Below, piece after piece: positions 34,776-46,444 of a stretch of DNA of 64,000 nucleotides. The DNA comes from Sclerotiophoma versabilis (Eukaryota; Ascomycota; Dothideomycetes; Pleosporales; Didymellaceae). The notes beneath the pieces are model-generated. The model ran no database searches and was not told the DNA's origin. It saw only the letters and a list, made by a program, of their open reading frames with translations. A program made the translations under genes and the position numbers. The stretch is taken from the NCBI GenBank assembly GCA_012274445.1, contig JAAROD010000049.1, positions 682,001-746,000 of the forward strand, given 5' to 3'. Within the stretch, counting starts at the first letter, position 1. Each line of letters opens with the position of its first letter.

Positions 34776-36842
34776 TCACATAACTGTGCAGTTTTCATCT
34801 TTGCCCTCTTTCCCTTCTTTCCCAGCTTTCTTAAGCTTGCCTTTCTCATTTCCGGTTGGCGTATGGATTTGACCCGATGCGGCAGCCTGGATAATAGCAA
34901 GACGCTGCTTTGCTCTTTCATCTCCGTGATCGGCAGCCTTGACGTACCAGACGTTCGCTTCAAGCGGATCACGTCTGCAGCCGATACCCATCTCTGTGAA
35001 ATAGCCACAGGCGTACTCGGCTTTAGGAAGACCTGTGTTGGTTAGTGACTGGAATTTACGAAACAAGTGCATTGAATGCTTACCATGCTCTGCGGCTTTC
35101 TTGGCCCACTCATATGCCTCGTTCTCATCCTTCTCCAATACAGGTTCGGCACCGACCATGTACCATGCACAAAGATTCATCATTGCTTCGGGGATATCGG
35201 CTTGAGCGGCGCAATTGTAGTAGTGGACCGAGAGAGCAGCGTCCTTAGGGCAGCATAGTAATCCGTGCTCATAAGCCTCGCCAAGCTTAAGAGCGGCAGA
35301 CGGATGTCCCAATTCTGCGGCTTGAGTGAACAACTGGACTGCATAGATTTCATCTTTGAAGATGTCCTCTCCATAACCCGTTTCGTGCAAGAGGCCCAGC
35401 TCGTATGGCGCGTTGTTGTACTGATAATCAGCGGATTCGGACGCACGCTTCAGCCATTTCACCCCCTCCCTGTACTTGCCCTGGAGACCCATGTCACCCC
35501 TTAGACATGCAGAACCAAGCCGCGTAGCGGCTCCAGGATGATTTTTGGACGCCGCAGCACGGAAGAATTGCACTGCCTTGGCGTAATCTTTGCGGCATCC
35601 CCAGCCAAACTCGTAGCAAAGGGCGGCGCGGTAACCTGACTCGGCGTGACCGTGTTTGCTAGCAGCAATAAACAGGGGAAATGCTCGATCATAGTCGGGC
35701 TTGTCCTTGTTGAACAAACCCGAAGCATAACCGTCTGCAAGGTAATATTGCGCAAACGGGTAGCTGCGATCGGCTAAACGCTGTAGGATCTGTCGTGCTT
35801 CCTTTAGTAGCTCTGCGGGTGACAGGCCATGGTCGTCGTGTGTTGGACCCGCAGCTGCAATCTCACGTGCGACCTGTACCATGAACAGTGCAAATTCGTA
35901 CTGGACTGGACTGTCCTGCGTCTTCTTGACATTGGCCCTATACATCTCCAGCGTCTTCTTGGTATCGAGCAGTGAAGCATTCTGTCCAACAGCACCTCGT
36001 AGTTGCGAGTTTCCTATGTTTGCAGCCGGGGCGATCTGCTGGTTGTAAGGCAAGTTCAGCAGATCCACATAGGACACGGGCCTGATATCTGGGGACCGGC
36101 GGTTTGCCGAGGCCTGTCGCTGATAGTTGATCGGGGAGCCACTGGGCGACGGAGAGGCACCGACGGACAGATGTGGGGAATGTGTGCGACCTCGGGCATT
36201 CAGCTCCGATCCAAGGGTATAGGCCGAGCTAGGTCGTGCATGTGTGGTGCGGGGCACCTGTAGCGGTGAAGCTGTGCCGAAGTCGAAACCGTTGGAATGA
36301 TTGGAATCAGCGCCCGGAGAGTGGACTGGAGAGTGGACTGGCGAGTGGACTGGCGAGTGGAGCGGAGAGCGCATGGGATCGCGAGCTGGATGGTTCGACA
36401 GAGGCGGCGTGGGCTGAGAGTAGCGGCCAGCCTGGTGTTGTCCTCGAGGAGTGTAGACAGAGTCAGGCTCGTCTTGTATACTGGCCATCTCCAGCTCTGC
36501 GGCATGAGAGTACCGGCTATTGTAGGACCCATCGCTGATATGCAGCTGACGAATCGGTATGTCCCTCGTGACCGCTTCCGGGGCTGCTGAGTCTCTGTTG
36601 CCTCCTATGTCTGGCGTCTCTCTGGACGGTGTTCTTGAGTGGCCGACCGAGCTCGGTGTCAGAGACGACCCAGACTGCCTTGAGTCGCGGCCTCCTGCTA
36701 CTGTGTCGGCGTGCTCGTCGATGCTAAAGGACGGGATGGGAGGTCTGCGCGTCGGGCTCGATTCGGGGTGTGTATCGGCGACATGGGGGGCAGGGACTGG
36801 CGGGGGACTCTGTGTAGGTGCTGGGGGTGGTGATTCGACCAT
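34776..36842 (-). CDS. Chitin synthase activator, SKT5/CHS4-like Sel1-repeat protein
   Basis: SKT5-type proteins recruit and activate the class IV chitin synthase (yeast Chs3) at sites of cell-wall synthesis. Exons 36842-35084 and 35032-34776 give 671 aa. Residues 1-300 are disordered and Ser/Pro-rich, including a tandem HSPV repeat (near 36300-36360) with many SP sites. From about 365 a block of Sel1-like repeats follows, with typical blocks CYEFGWGCRKDYAKAVQFFR, YELGLLHETGYGEDIF and CAWYMVGAEPVLEKDENEAY. The C-terminus is Cys-Thr-Val-Met, a CaaX box for farnesylation as in yeast SKT5. The 51-nt intron is in frame and has no stop, so retention would insert 17 residues; homology favours splicing (AAEH|GLPKAEYA). 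The frame is open upstream, but 36842 is the first ATG. Its divergent neighbour is a class IV chitin synthase. Confidence 0.92.
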   Translation of the reverse strand: MVESPPPAPTQSPPPVPAPHVADTHPESSPTRRPPIPSFSIDEHADTVAGGRDSRQSGSSLTPSSVGHSRTPSRETPDIGGNRDSAAPEAVTRDIPIRQLHISDGSYNSRYSHAAELEMASIQDEPDSVYTPRGQHQAGRYSQPTPPLSNHPARDPMRSPLHSPVHSPVHSPVHSPGADSNHSNGFDFGTASPLQVPRTTHARPSSAYTLGSELNARGRTHSPHLSVGASPSPSGSPINYQRQASANRRSPDIRPVSYVDLLNLPYNQQIAPAANIGNSQLRGAVGQNASLLDTKKTLEMYRANVKKTQDSPVQYEFALFMVQVAREIAAAGPTHDDHGLSPAELLKEARQILQRLADRSYPFAQYYLADGYASGLFNKDKPDYDRAFPLFIAASKHGHAESGYRAALCYEFGWGCRKDYAKAVQFFRAAASKNHPGAATRLGSACLRGDMGLQGKYREGVKWLKRASESADYQYNNAPYELGLLHETGYGEDIFKDEIYAVQLFTQAAELGHPSAALKLGEAYEHGLLCCPKDAALSVHYYNCAAQADIPEAMMNLCAWYMVGAEPVLEKDENEAYEWAKKAAEHGKHSMHLFRKFQSLTNTGLPKAEYACGYFTEMGIGCRRDPLEANVWYVKAADHGDERAKQRLAIIQAAASGQIHTPTGNEKGKLKKAGKEGKEGKDENCTVM

Positions 36843-38546
36843 TGTGTGGGCAATGTTGCGCCGTCTGCCCCCAACTTCTGTGTGCAGAGAGATTCGACGG
36901 TGCGGCGCAGCCGGCAAGAGCAAGTCGAGGTTGGACGTGGGACTGCGAACAATTGCGGCGCAGGACCGAAGACGGTCAGAGTGTCTGAGTTGTCTGGTGC
37001 TGTCGGCGTCGATCGTGCCGTTCCAGGGCGGGCGTCCTGCTGTATCCTATGTATGTACCGAAGCTTCCCCACTATCACCTGCAGATGGCAAGCAACGAGA
37101 TCCTTGAAGCGTTCGCGCTAGAAAGTCCCCAATACGGGCTGAAAGAAAATCACACGCCACCCACTCGGTTCGTTCCGAGGAGACAAACACCAGAATGCAG
37201 AGACGGCTTGAAGGCTCTCCTGCGAGCTGCCAAACACTCAAGCTGCCCTGGCAAACGAATCACGTCCTGAGCTGAGCGCCGCGCAAGGCAGACGTCTCGG
37301 AAGGGAAGAGCAGACAATCACTAGCGCAGACTCCTGCAATCGCCGTTCGCCATGGCTCGTGCTGCGCTGAAGAGGCAACCACTGCTGGGGAATGCAAGGC
37401 GCCCTGTCCAATCTCACTTTAGGCTGTGCGTCGCTTCTGGCGGAGAGGTACTGAGCACGCACGTCCATATCACCATATGCCATCGCACGGCACAGAAGCC
37501 CGTGGTCCATGGAGTGGGAAGCCCTGCAGCACTTGGGCACATGGCCTTACTCGTGCCATTGGACCCTGAGTCTCCTTCACCGGATGGGTGATTCGGCTGT
37601 CAGTATTAAGAGCAGCGTGGCGCCGCCTAGAGGCAGATTTTGCAAGCGCAGCTTCGTATCCGTCAGACCCATACTATGAGGTGCATTGATGTACAGTACA
37701 TGTCTGCTTCTGCCGTCGTGCTGCGAGCCTCGGCACAATACACCTTGCGCTGAGGATCACGGCTGCGAGTCACGGCTGCTAATCACGACATTGCACCCCC
37801 AGGGTGTTTGTCTAGGCGAGATCTGCGAATGGCCGATAGGAAAATGTTGTAGCCCGGGGATCCAGGGTCTGCGAAGACAATGCGCCTAGCTGCATGCCTG
37901 TTTGGGGGTGGCGTTCCTGGGTGCGTCCGTGCTGGGGGTGGTAGAGGCAGCACAACTACGCACAGGTCACTGCTGCACAGTCACTGCAATAGAGCCCACC
38001 AGACAAGCCAGGGCGAAGACAGCTGTCGCCATCGCCGAGGGAGATCTACATCTCTTTTGAATTCGCGATGCTCTCACGGCGCGAGCGCGGGCTCCCGTCC
38101 GGGCTAGCGCGGGCCAATGGTGTCGAAAATAGAATCGCTGGCCGATGTGATTTGCCCACGCCCCTGCCCCTGGCTCGCCCCATCTGTAGTTGCCCTCTCA
38201 ACCTCCCGCTCGAAGCCCCGGGCGCTGTTACAGCACGCTGAGCCCTGCTGCCCCGTCGTTCGCTGCGCTGCGCTGCTTCCACCTGCACGATCGCTCTTGC
38301 TGAGTCTCGTTTGCTCTTGCCCCAGAACACGCTCGCTGAAACCCCTGGGCCCCGTGCTCCTGCTTTCCGGACTCCGCATCGCCCCCACAACAACAGCGTC
38401 CACCGCGCCCCATCGCTCGCTCGCATAGCAACAGCAGCACCCTTATACCGGAGTGCGGCTCCTATTGTGCCGTGTTCCTCTTCCCGGCCCTTGCTGGCCT
38501 AACTCACCCGAGCCGTGTCACCGCCAGGGAGAGTGCATTCCTCGAC
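36843..38546. promoter_or_regulatory. Divergent intergenic region between SKT5-like and class IV chitin synthase genes
   Basis: 1.7 kb between the start codons of the two genes, containing both promoters and long 5' UTRs. The right third (38.1-38.5 kb) is C-rich and GC-rich, as in many fungal leaders. No additional gene was recognised: frames of 60-180 codons overlap each other on opposite strands and lack motifs. Confidence 0.5.
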
Positions 38547-41500
38547 ATGTCTCTGCCACAGCGACCAGACGGCGGCTCCCGGAGGGAGGAGCGACACCGT
38601 CGCCGCCGGACTTCAGACGCCGAAAACACGCGCTCCCACGACCGAACACACAGCCATAGCAAAAGTGGCGCACACTCGTACGCTCGACCGCTTCCTTCAC
38701 CAGGCACTGGTCCCGTGCCCATGGAAAGGGACCCCATAATGAGGACTCAGCAGTCGACGCCTGCGCATGAGCTGGGCAGGAAGCGCAGTCTCATTCGGCC
38801 AGAGCGCCGCCGCATGGATCCGAGCGACCCCAACTATTACTACCGCAAGCATGCGCAGCGGATGGATGTCCAGCCCTCGACCACCGGCAACGACCCTATC
38901 ATGGAAGACGCCATGGAGGCTGAGACGGTCAGCTCCGACAGCACTGACCTGAAACCACCGCACATGCGCAATGCTTCGGGCGGAGGCTACAACGACAAGC
39001 AGGCGCCATTGGACGACGAGTCTCCGCGTGCAGCGCGCCGCCTAACGAGGAGCAAGACAACGGAGAACATGGAGAAACAGCGCCAAAAAGAAAAGGACAA
39101 GATGCGGCCCCCAAGCCTTTGGAACGTCTACTGCGCCATCATCACGTTCTGGTGTCCAAATGCAGTTCTCAAGTGCTTCGGCAAGCCGCAGAAGGCGCAG
39201 CAGCGTGCTTGGAGAGAGAAGGTTGGATTGGTCAGTATCATCTTGCTGATCTGTACATTCGTCGGTTACCTTACCTTCGGTTTCACTGAGACAGTTTGCC
39301 CCTCCAGTGGCAATGTTCGCCTGAGAGTCAACGAAGTCGGTGGAGGATACATGATCATCCACGGCAAAGCATACGATCTGGCCCAGTCTACCCACCCTCT
39401 CGCACGAGGCGTTCCTGCAGGTGCTAACGTTCTCTTCGATCTGCCCGAGAAGCACGGTGGTCAAGACGGCAGTTTCCTTTTCCAGAATGTCAACGGTGCT
39501 TGTAAGGGACTCATCACGGCCAAAGCCAACTCTGGTATTCCTGAGTCAAACGGCAACCTCGGCTGGTATTTTCCTTGCCGCACTTTCAACCAGGATGGCT
39601 CTAGCAAGCCCAACACAACTTTCCTCGAGTACAATGGCTACCAGTGTCATACCTCGGACAACGCTCGCAGCGCCTTTTACGGGCTCAGGAACGCCGGAGA
39701 TGTGTACTTCACCTGGGATGATATTCGTAATAGCTCCCGTAATCTGATGGTCTGGGGTGGAGACGTTCTGGATTTGACTCTACTCGACTGGTTCAACAGC
39801 ACAGCAGTGAACGTTCCCACCATTTTCAACGAGGTCAAGAACAACCCGGCAGTACGAGGAGTCGATGTTACCCGCGCATACTCTTCCAGCTACGAGAAGC
39901 AGGTAGCACGCTGCTTTACTGAGACCATCAAGGTCGGCTCAATCGACACTGAGAGCATTGGCTGCATCGCTTCCAAGGTTGTCCTCTACGTTTCGCTCGT
40001 CTTTATTCTAGCTGTCGTCCTTGCCAAGTTTGTCCTTGCGCTGACCTTCCAATGGTTCCTCAGCAGGAAGTTTGGTGCTGATAAGACCTCCACCGGCAAA
40101 GCAGACTCCAAGCAAAGGCAGCAGCAGATTGAGGAGTGGAGTGATGACATATACCGCCCACCACCACGACTTGCAGACCCTGCTGCTGGACCCGATCGTT
40201 CGAGCAAGCGCGGTAGTACCTTCTTGCCATCCACCTCCAGGTTCACAAGCCCCTATGCTATGGAGAAGTCAGCCAAGACCAGAGCACCACCAACAACCAT
40301 GACCAGCCAGAGTGCAGCATCCCGCCTTCTTTCATCCAACAACGGCATGTACAGACAATTGAACGCCAGCCAAGGTACACTTCCAACAACCTACTTTGAG
40401 GGCAAGAACCAGGGCCAGTCACGATCGAGCCTACTTCTTTCGGGATCAACTGAAAATCGCTACTCTAGTGTCATTGGTGAAGAAGGCCCCGGCCCGTCCG
40501 GTTTCATTCATGAAGCCGTTGTGCCCCAACCTCCTCCCGAATGGCAGCCGTTCGGTTATCCCTTGGCTCATTCCATCTGTTTGGTTACCGCGTACTCGGA
40601 GGGCGCGGAAGGCCTGCGTACTACGTTGGACTCCATTGCTACCACCGATTATCCGAACAGCCACAAGCTGATTCTGGTTATTTGCGATGGTATGATCAAG
40701 GGTCAAGGTGAAGACCTGACTACACCTGAGATTTGCTTGGGCATGATGAAGGACCACGCGGTGCTGCCCCATGAAGTTCAAGCATATTCTTATGTTGCAG
40801 TTGCAAGCGGTTCGAAGCGACACAACATGGCGAAGATTTACTCAGGTTTCTACGATTACGGCGAGGACTCTCGTATTGCCTCAGACAAGCAGCAACGTGT
40901 TCCAATGATGGTTGTTGTCAAGTGCGGCACACCCGACGAGGCGACTAAATCAAAGGCTGGCAACCGTGGAAAGCGTGACAGTCAGATCATTCTCATGTCG
41001 TTCTTACAAAAAGTTATGTTTGACGAGCGTATGACGGAGCTTGAGTTTGAGATGTTCAACGGCATCTGGAAGATCACTGGCATTTCGCCAGACTTCTACG
41101 AAATAGTACTCATGGTCGACGCCGACACCAAAGTCTTCCCGGACAGTTTGACCCACATGATTTCCGCTATGGTTAAGGATCCAGATATTATGGGTCTTTG
41201 TGGCGAGACCAAAATTGCTAACAAGCGGGATTCGTGGGTTTCGATGATCCAGGTGTTTGAGTAAGTGGTTTTCCTTAACGTTTTAACGATTGCACTGCTG
41301 ACAGTAGTAGATACTTTATCTCGCATCATCTGGCCAAGTCTTTCGAATCGGTATTTGGAGGTGTCACCTGTCTTCCCGGATGTTTCTGCATGTACCGCAT
41401 CAAGGCTCCTAAAGGCGGGCAGAACTACTGGGTCCCTATCTTGGCGAACCCAGACGTCGTTGAGCACTACTCGGAGAACGTGGTGGACACGTTGCACAAG

Positions 41501-42342
41501 AAGAATCTGCTACTGTTGGGTGAGGATCGGTATCTCTCGACACTGATGCTCAAGACGTTCCCCAAGCGCAAGCAAGTCTTTGTCCCTCAAGCCGTCTGCA
41601 AAACCACTGTACCGGATGAGTTCAAAGTCTTACTTTCACAACGTAGGCGATGGATTAATAGTACAGTCCACAACCTGATGGAGCTGGTACTAGTGCGAGA
41701 TCTCTGTGGCACCTTCTGCTTCAGCATGCAGTTCGTTGTGTTCATCGAGCTGATCGGAACACTGGTTCTGCCGGCCGCCATTGCCTTTACCTTCTACCTC
41801 AGTAAGCCTTTGTGCCCCAGAGTCGTGTCTTTTCAGCGCTGACGTTTTCTAGTTGCTATTGCCATCAAGGCAGCTGTCCTACATACAGCGGCGCCTGTCA
41901 TCCCTCTCATCCTCCTTGCGCTCATCTTAGGTTTGCCAGCTATCCTCATTGTTGTCACAGCTCACCGCTGGTCTTATGTCGCCTGGATGTTAGTCTACCT
42001 ACTGTCACTTCCAATCTGGAATTTCGTGCTCCCTACGTACGCGTTCTGGAAGTTTGATGACTTCAGTTGGGGCGACACACGGAAGACATCGGGTGAGACG
42101 ACGAAGAAGGCGGGCTTGGAGTACGAAGGCGAATTTGACAGCAGCAAGATTACAATGCGGAGATGGCACGATTTTGAAGCAGGTAAGGTGCACAATCGTC
42201 CCCTGAAAATGCCTGTCACTAACGTTGAGTGTCAATAGAGCGGAGACTTAAGACACCTGGCGGCGGGTGGTCACAAACGACGACATCGGCTGGGGGATGG
42301 CCGCAGCAGCAGCAAGGATATGAGCCGTACTATGACAACTGA
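38547..42342 (+). CDS. Class IV chitin synthase (yeast Chs3 type)
   Basis: Plasma-membrane GT2 glycosyltransferase that polymerises N-acetylglucosamine from UDP-GlcNAc into cell-wall chitin. Exons 38547-41260, 41311-41801, 41853-42182 and 42239-42342 give 1212 aa, the usual class IV length; introns are 50-56 nt. A disordered basic N-terminus (1-190) is followed by two hydrophobic segments flanking a lumenal domain (about 235-500). The catalytic domain starts near 680 (HSICLVTAYSEGAEGLRTTL). It holds VMVDADTKVF with Asp858/Asp860 and the product-binding QRRRW at 1015-1019. Further helices follow, then a Gln/Trp-rich tail ending YYDN. Absence of a myosin motor domain separates it from classes V and VII. 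The first ATG of the frame is 38547. It is divergent from its probable activator gene. Confidence 0.96.
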
Positions 42343-43870
42343 TTTTCGCATGGTGGCGTTGTTTAGGAAGGGAAGCCGCCCTGTCGTTTGCGCGGCGAGC
42401 TAAAAGACTGCATATCGTACTACGTCTCTTCTTATTGCATTGCTAGGATGCTCGGGTGTATTCTCACGCTATTGTACTCGCTTGTACGGGTACTGTCCAT
42501 GTTGGCACGGGCCAGTACAGAGGCTCTTTAGACTAATTGAAGCATTAATTCATTCATTCGTTCGTTCATTCAGCATGAGTCTCTTGGTCACACAAGGCGC
42601 AATCCTCCGAAAATCATGCTGAATGCCTAATCGCTATTTCTGGGTTCGAGCTTAGAGCGGTTGTTATGACTTTTACCTGACACTCCCGTCCCCACTATGG
42701 ACTGACATTCTTTGCCGTGTGACGGCTGTTGTGGAGTGCCAGCGACTGTGTGCACGACATACTCGTGCGAACCTTGGCTGGAGGTTCCCGTTACACAGAG
42801 CAACGACAGTGGCCGGCAACAAGGCCACTCCTGCTCTCGTGCAATGCTTGTGTCCTAATCTGGACTGACATTATCTCGTCTCGCTTCCTGACACGGGTGC
42901 AGGAAGACGAAAACGGCAGTCGAGCCACAGGGCAGGGAGGCCTGGCGAGTGTGCGAGGAATGATTCGCTCCACGCATGAGCTGTGCAACGTCGCCAGCTC
43001 GCAGTACCCGCAGAGGGTCGAACGTTGTCGTGTTGGCAGGCCATGTGAGCTGTAACACACCCCATCCCCCCGCCTTTGCTCGTTGAAGAAACCGTTGTGC
43101 AACTGCAAGCCTGGAAGCACGCTGTTTCGGCCGCCTAGCCCTGACAGTGAGCGACAGGCGGCAGCTAGCTTTTGCAGAGCAACGAGCAACGAGCACTGAT
43201 CTGCGGCGTGGCAACGTCGAGACGCTTGTACTTGAGGGTTCCTTGGGCAGCAGTACAGCTTTGTGGAATGGTGGAGTAGGTGGAGGACTGCTGAGGCGTG
43301 CCTGGTCCAACCCAGCATGCTGCTCAACACAATGCCATGCTTCCGAACCACAGCATCTGAAGTAGCATCTGCGAGCATGTCTAGACTGGCAATCTATCAG
43401 CGAGGAGTGAGTGAGCCGCCCCTTCGCATGCATGCATTGCATGGTCTGATCGCCGCTCTGCCTGCAGGGCCAATAGTGCAGTGCAGTGCAGCGCAACGAG
43501 GGCACCCGGCGTCGACACCCCACACTCCTCAACACGGCATTTCCTTCGCCTGCAGCTCCCGTGCAGACGAGCAGGCGAGTAGTCAGCGCGGTCAGCGAAG
43601 CCGTTCGACGTTCCCTACATAGCGCCTGCATCCACATGTGTCTTTGGCGAATGCAAGTCGTCCAGTAGCAGCAGCCTCCGCCCCACGCTCGCCGCCCACC
43701 CATAGAGAGCCGCCGCGCCGCCAACTAGCTCGACTGACTGCTGACTGCAGCGGTTCGCACCTCAGTGCCTCAGTCGCGTACACAGTGCGCCTGTCTTCAC
43801 TAACCACTGTTCCTGCCCCAGCGGCTCTGCGAGCGACGCTGGCTGGCCGACACACCGACAGCGGGCTGCC
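42343..43870. other. Intergenic, no gene recognised
   Basis: 1.5 kb between two + strand genes. The left part is the chitin synthase 3' UTR, with an ATTC microsatellite. The right part (43.4-43.87 kb) is GC/C-rich leader of the WD-repeat gene. Overlapping antisense frames there show no motif and look like compositional artefacts. Confidence 0.45.
42547..42572. repeat. ATTC/GTTC tetranucleotide microsatellite
   Basis: Short tandem repeat of ATTC interrupted by two GTTC units, six to seven units in total, in the 3' flank of the chitin synthase gene. Confidence 0.8.
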
Positions 43871-45798
43871 ATGACCAGCCCGCACTACGACCCGCCCCGC
43901 GAAGACGACGGGCACAACCTCACGGCCGCGCCACCGGACAACGTCACCCTGAGCTCCTCGGCCTCCTTCAGCGCACTTGCTGCCACCGCGACACTCGCCA
44001 CGCTGTCGGATAGCAGGCCGCCCACCAGCCACGGAGAAGATGCAGTCAGTGACGACGACGAGGGCGGGGGCATCTCCTTAGCAGACTTCACCGAGCCACC
44101 ACCTGCACCGCCTGCCCTGCTGGCAAACGCACTGGGCTCCGCAGGCATCCACATGCAGGCCGCCATGGCCCACTTCCAGTCCTTTGCACACGACACAATA
44201 CCGCCGCCCACCAGCGACATGACCTCCTTCCACATCAACAACGTCCACCTTCCACCTCCCCCCCTACCATACCTAGGCCACCTGTCAAGCTCCGAGCCCT
44301 CGCTGGAACCCTTACCTACATGGCCCGAAGCCTACCTCAGTATCAAAGACAAAAGCCAGTTTGTGCCCATCACCTCGTTCTTCCACTACCTCACCCCGGA
44401 GAAATCTACCGTTCCTGGGCTTGATCTTGTCCAGGTGCCGAATGTCATCACACGGGAAGATTTGCAAGGCGACAAGTACGACTACCAGGGTATCGATTGG
44501 AGTGTACGCCACACGACAAGAAGTTCAGTACGAAGCAAGCGAAGAGAATGTGAGCAGGAGAGGTTGTCACCCGGGCTGCGGGAGATCCGCACAGTAGGCA
44601 TCACCATCCTTGTTGGATCTGTTTCTATGCTAACATAGGCCAGCAGTGGATTCCTCCAATACACAACACAGACAACTTCTTCTCCTTTCGGAGGAACACC
44701 ACTTCTCATCGTGCTTACTTCCCCCACTTCCAGCTCCGGAATGTATTAGCAGCCACCTCCAGGAACGATGTTCTCTATGCCGCAGGTCAGAAGGTTCTTC
44801 GTACAGACGCCGAGGGCGCGCCCGCCGAGGCAGTCATAGATCTGAGCAAGAAGACAGCCCTCGATGGTTCCATCACAACGATAGCAACTCTCAACGATGT
44901 ATTGATAGCGGGTGCCTTTGAGGGCGAGTATGCTATTACCGACTTGTCGTCAACAATGGGCACTCCCTGTACGTTCGGCCGCACGTCGGACTTTGCTTCG
45001 GATACAAAGTCCAAGATCGTCAATCACTTACATCTTTTCGAATCACGGACTACCTATCACCCCCAAGGCGTTCTCTGCTCGAACGATTATCGTTTGCGCA
45101 TACTGGACTGCGCAACTAATACTTTCACGCACAACTTCCAGTACTCAGCTGCTGTCAACTGTTCAGCCACCAGCCCCAACGGTCGAATGCGCGTTGTGGT
45201 GGGTGACTTCCAAGAAACGCTCATCACAAACGCCGAAACCGGACGGCCTTTCGAGACTCTGAAGACCCACACTGACGACGCTTTCGCCTGTGCCTGGGCA
45301 GATGATGGCATCCACGTTGCAACCGCAGCCCAAGACTCTGCCATCGTCGTCTGGGACGCACGATACTGGGACAAGCCGCTAGCGGTTCTCACAAGCGAGC
45401 TCAGCGTCCCCCGAGCTTTGCGCTTCTCACCTGTTGGCTCAGGCCCACGGGTCCTCGTCGCTGCCGAAGCAGACGACTACATCAGCATCATTAATGCGCA
45501 GACTTTTGAATCGAAACAGACGTTCGACTTCTTCGGCCCTATTGGTGGCGTAACATTCACGCCCGACGGCCAGTCTCTCTTCATCGCCAACGGCGAGCGA
45601 AGGTTTGGCGGCATCATCGAACTCGAGCGCACGGGTTGGGCTGAGCGGACTGCAAGACGAGGGTCATTCGACAGCGAGCGCGAGGAGCTTGTTACCGATT
45701 GGGCCAGCGACCACCAGCTCTACGATTTTGAGAAGAACCATACCGGCGACATTGAACGACAGAGGAGAGGTGTCGATTTCAGTCAGCTTGTCGTATGA
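43871..45798 (+). CDS. WD-repeat protein, probable DUF2415 family
   Basis: Fungal WD40 beta-propeller protein of unknown role. Exons 43871-44549 and 44639-45798 give 612 aa. The 89-nt intron has a GCTAAC branch site and TAG acceptor at 44638, the only one nearby that keeps the frame. Residues 1-140 are disordered and rich in Pro, Ala and Ser. DYQGIDWSVRHTTRSSVRSK and FQ-like QQWIPPIHNTDNFFSFRR flank the intron, and a propeller follows from about 255, with blades visible as SAAVNCSATSPNGRMRVVVG, HTDDAFACAWADDGIHVATA and SAIVVWDARYW. The C-terminal FIANGERRFGGIIELER, as I recall, is the DUF2415 signature of ascomycete WD proteins. Family name moderately sure; function not inferable. Confidence 0.85.
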
Positions 45799-46159
45799 CA
45801 GCGGCTATGTAGATGTTTGCGAAAGTGCCTGGTGGGTTATGGAGGAATTAATCTTGATGCATCATGGGTCCCTTTCTCTTTGCTTCTTTGGCGTTTATAG
45901 AGGTTGGCAGGCCCTTTTTGGGGTTTCAGACATGACTTGACGGACTGGATTGGATTTGGACTGGAAGATACCACAGCATCATCGGCATTGCGATTTTGGT
46001 GTTGACGAGTATTTTAATTTAGCATTTTCACGTATATATCGCATCTCAAAATATCAATCACACTAATGCACACTGGTTGCTGCTTGCTGTGTTCACATGT
46101 TGGTGGCAGTGTATGAGGTTTGACTTGTTAACATTCATTATGTTCTTCCAAGGGAAAGA
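45799..46159. other. Convergent 3' intergenic region
   Basis: 361 bp between the stop of the WD-repeat gene and the end of the possible readthrough extension of the flavodoxin-like gene. AT-rich from 46000. Presumably both 3' UTRs and polyadenylation sites. Confidence 0.5.
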
Positions 46160-46444
46160 CTACATGATATCGCATTTAGACGGCAACCCACAGGGCCCCT
46201 CGCTATCCTTCTTCTTCTCCTGAGGACCGGTAGGCTGCTCAGGCACCCTCTGGGTTGTCAGTGCCGCAGCCGGCGTCTCCTTCACTCCATTACTCGTGTC
46301 ATTGTCTGTCTGTTTTTGTGTTGTGTTTGTATTTGTTGTTGTGTTCGGCGTTGTGTTGTAAGTCGCAGTCGCAGGCGCAGGTGCAGGTGCAGGTGCAGGT
46401 GCAGCCTGCTCCTGGTTGGCGCCCGCCGTTGAGGTGCCATCTAG
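46160..46444 (-). other. Possible stop-readthrough extension ending in a CaaX box
   Basis: Immediately downstream of the TGA (46447-46445) of the flavodoxin-like gene the same frame continues without a stop for 94 codons, to a TAG at 46162-46160. The nucleotides after the stop are CTAG, the UGA-CUA context associated with efficient readthrough in fungi and animals. The encoded tail is Ala-Pro repeats, then a Thr/Asn-rich linker, then QEKKKDSEG and finally PCGLPSKCDIM. Cys-Asp-Ile-Met is a valid CaaX prenylation box, with another Cys six residues before it that could be palmitoylated. Yeast YCP4, a relative, has a similar Lys/Glu-rich tail ending in a CaaX box. Readthrough would give 299 aa. 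A weak alternative is an in-frame 54-nt intron, 46465-46412 (donor GTCGCT), which would also remove the stop. Confidence 0.6.
46371..46404. repeat. GGTGCA hexanucleotide repeat
   Basis: About five tandem copies of GCAGGT, the first one diverged. Read on the minus strand they encode the Ala-Pro dipeptide run of the possible readthrough extension; the six-base period keeps the frame. Confidence 0.8.

Noticed and set aside
42791..43724. Overlapping 150-290-codon minus-strand frames
   Set aside because: GC-rich leader region with open frames in several phases at once, no motif, and starts not at ATG.
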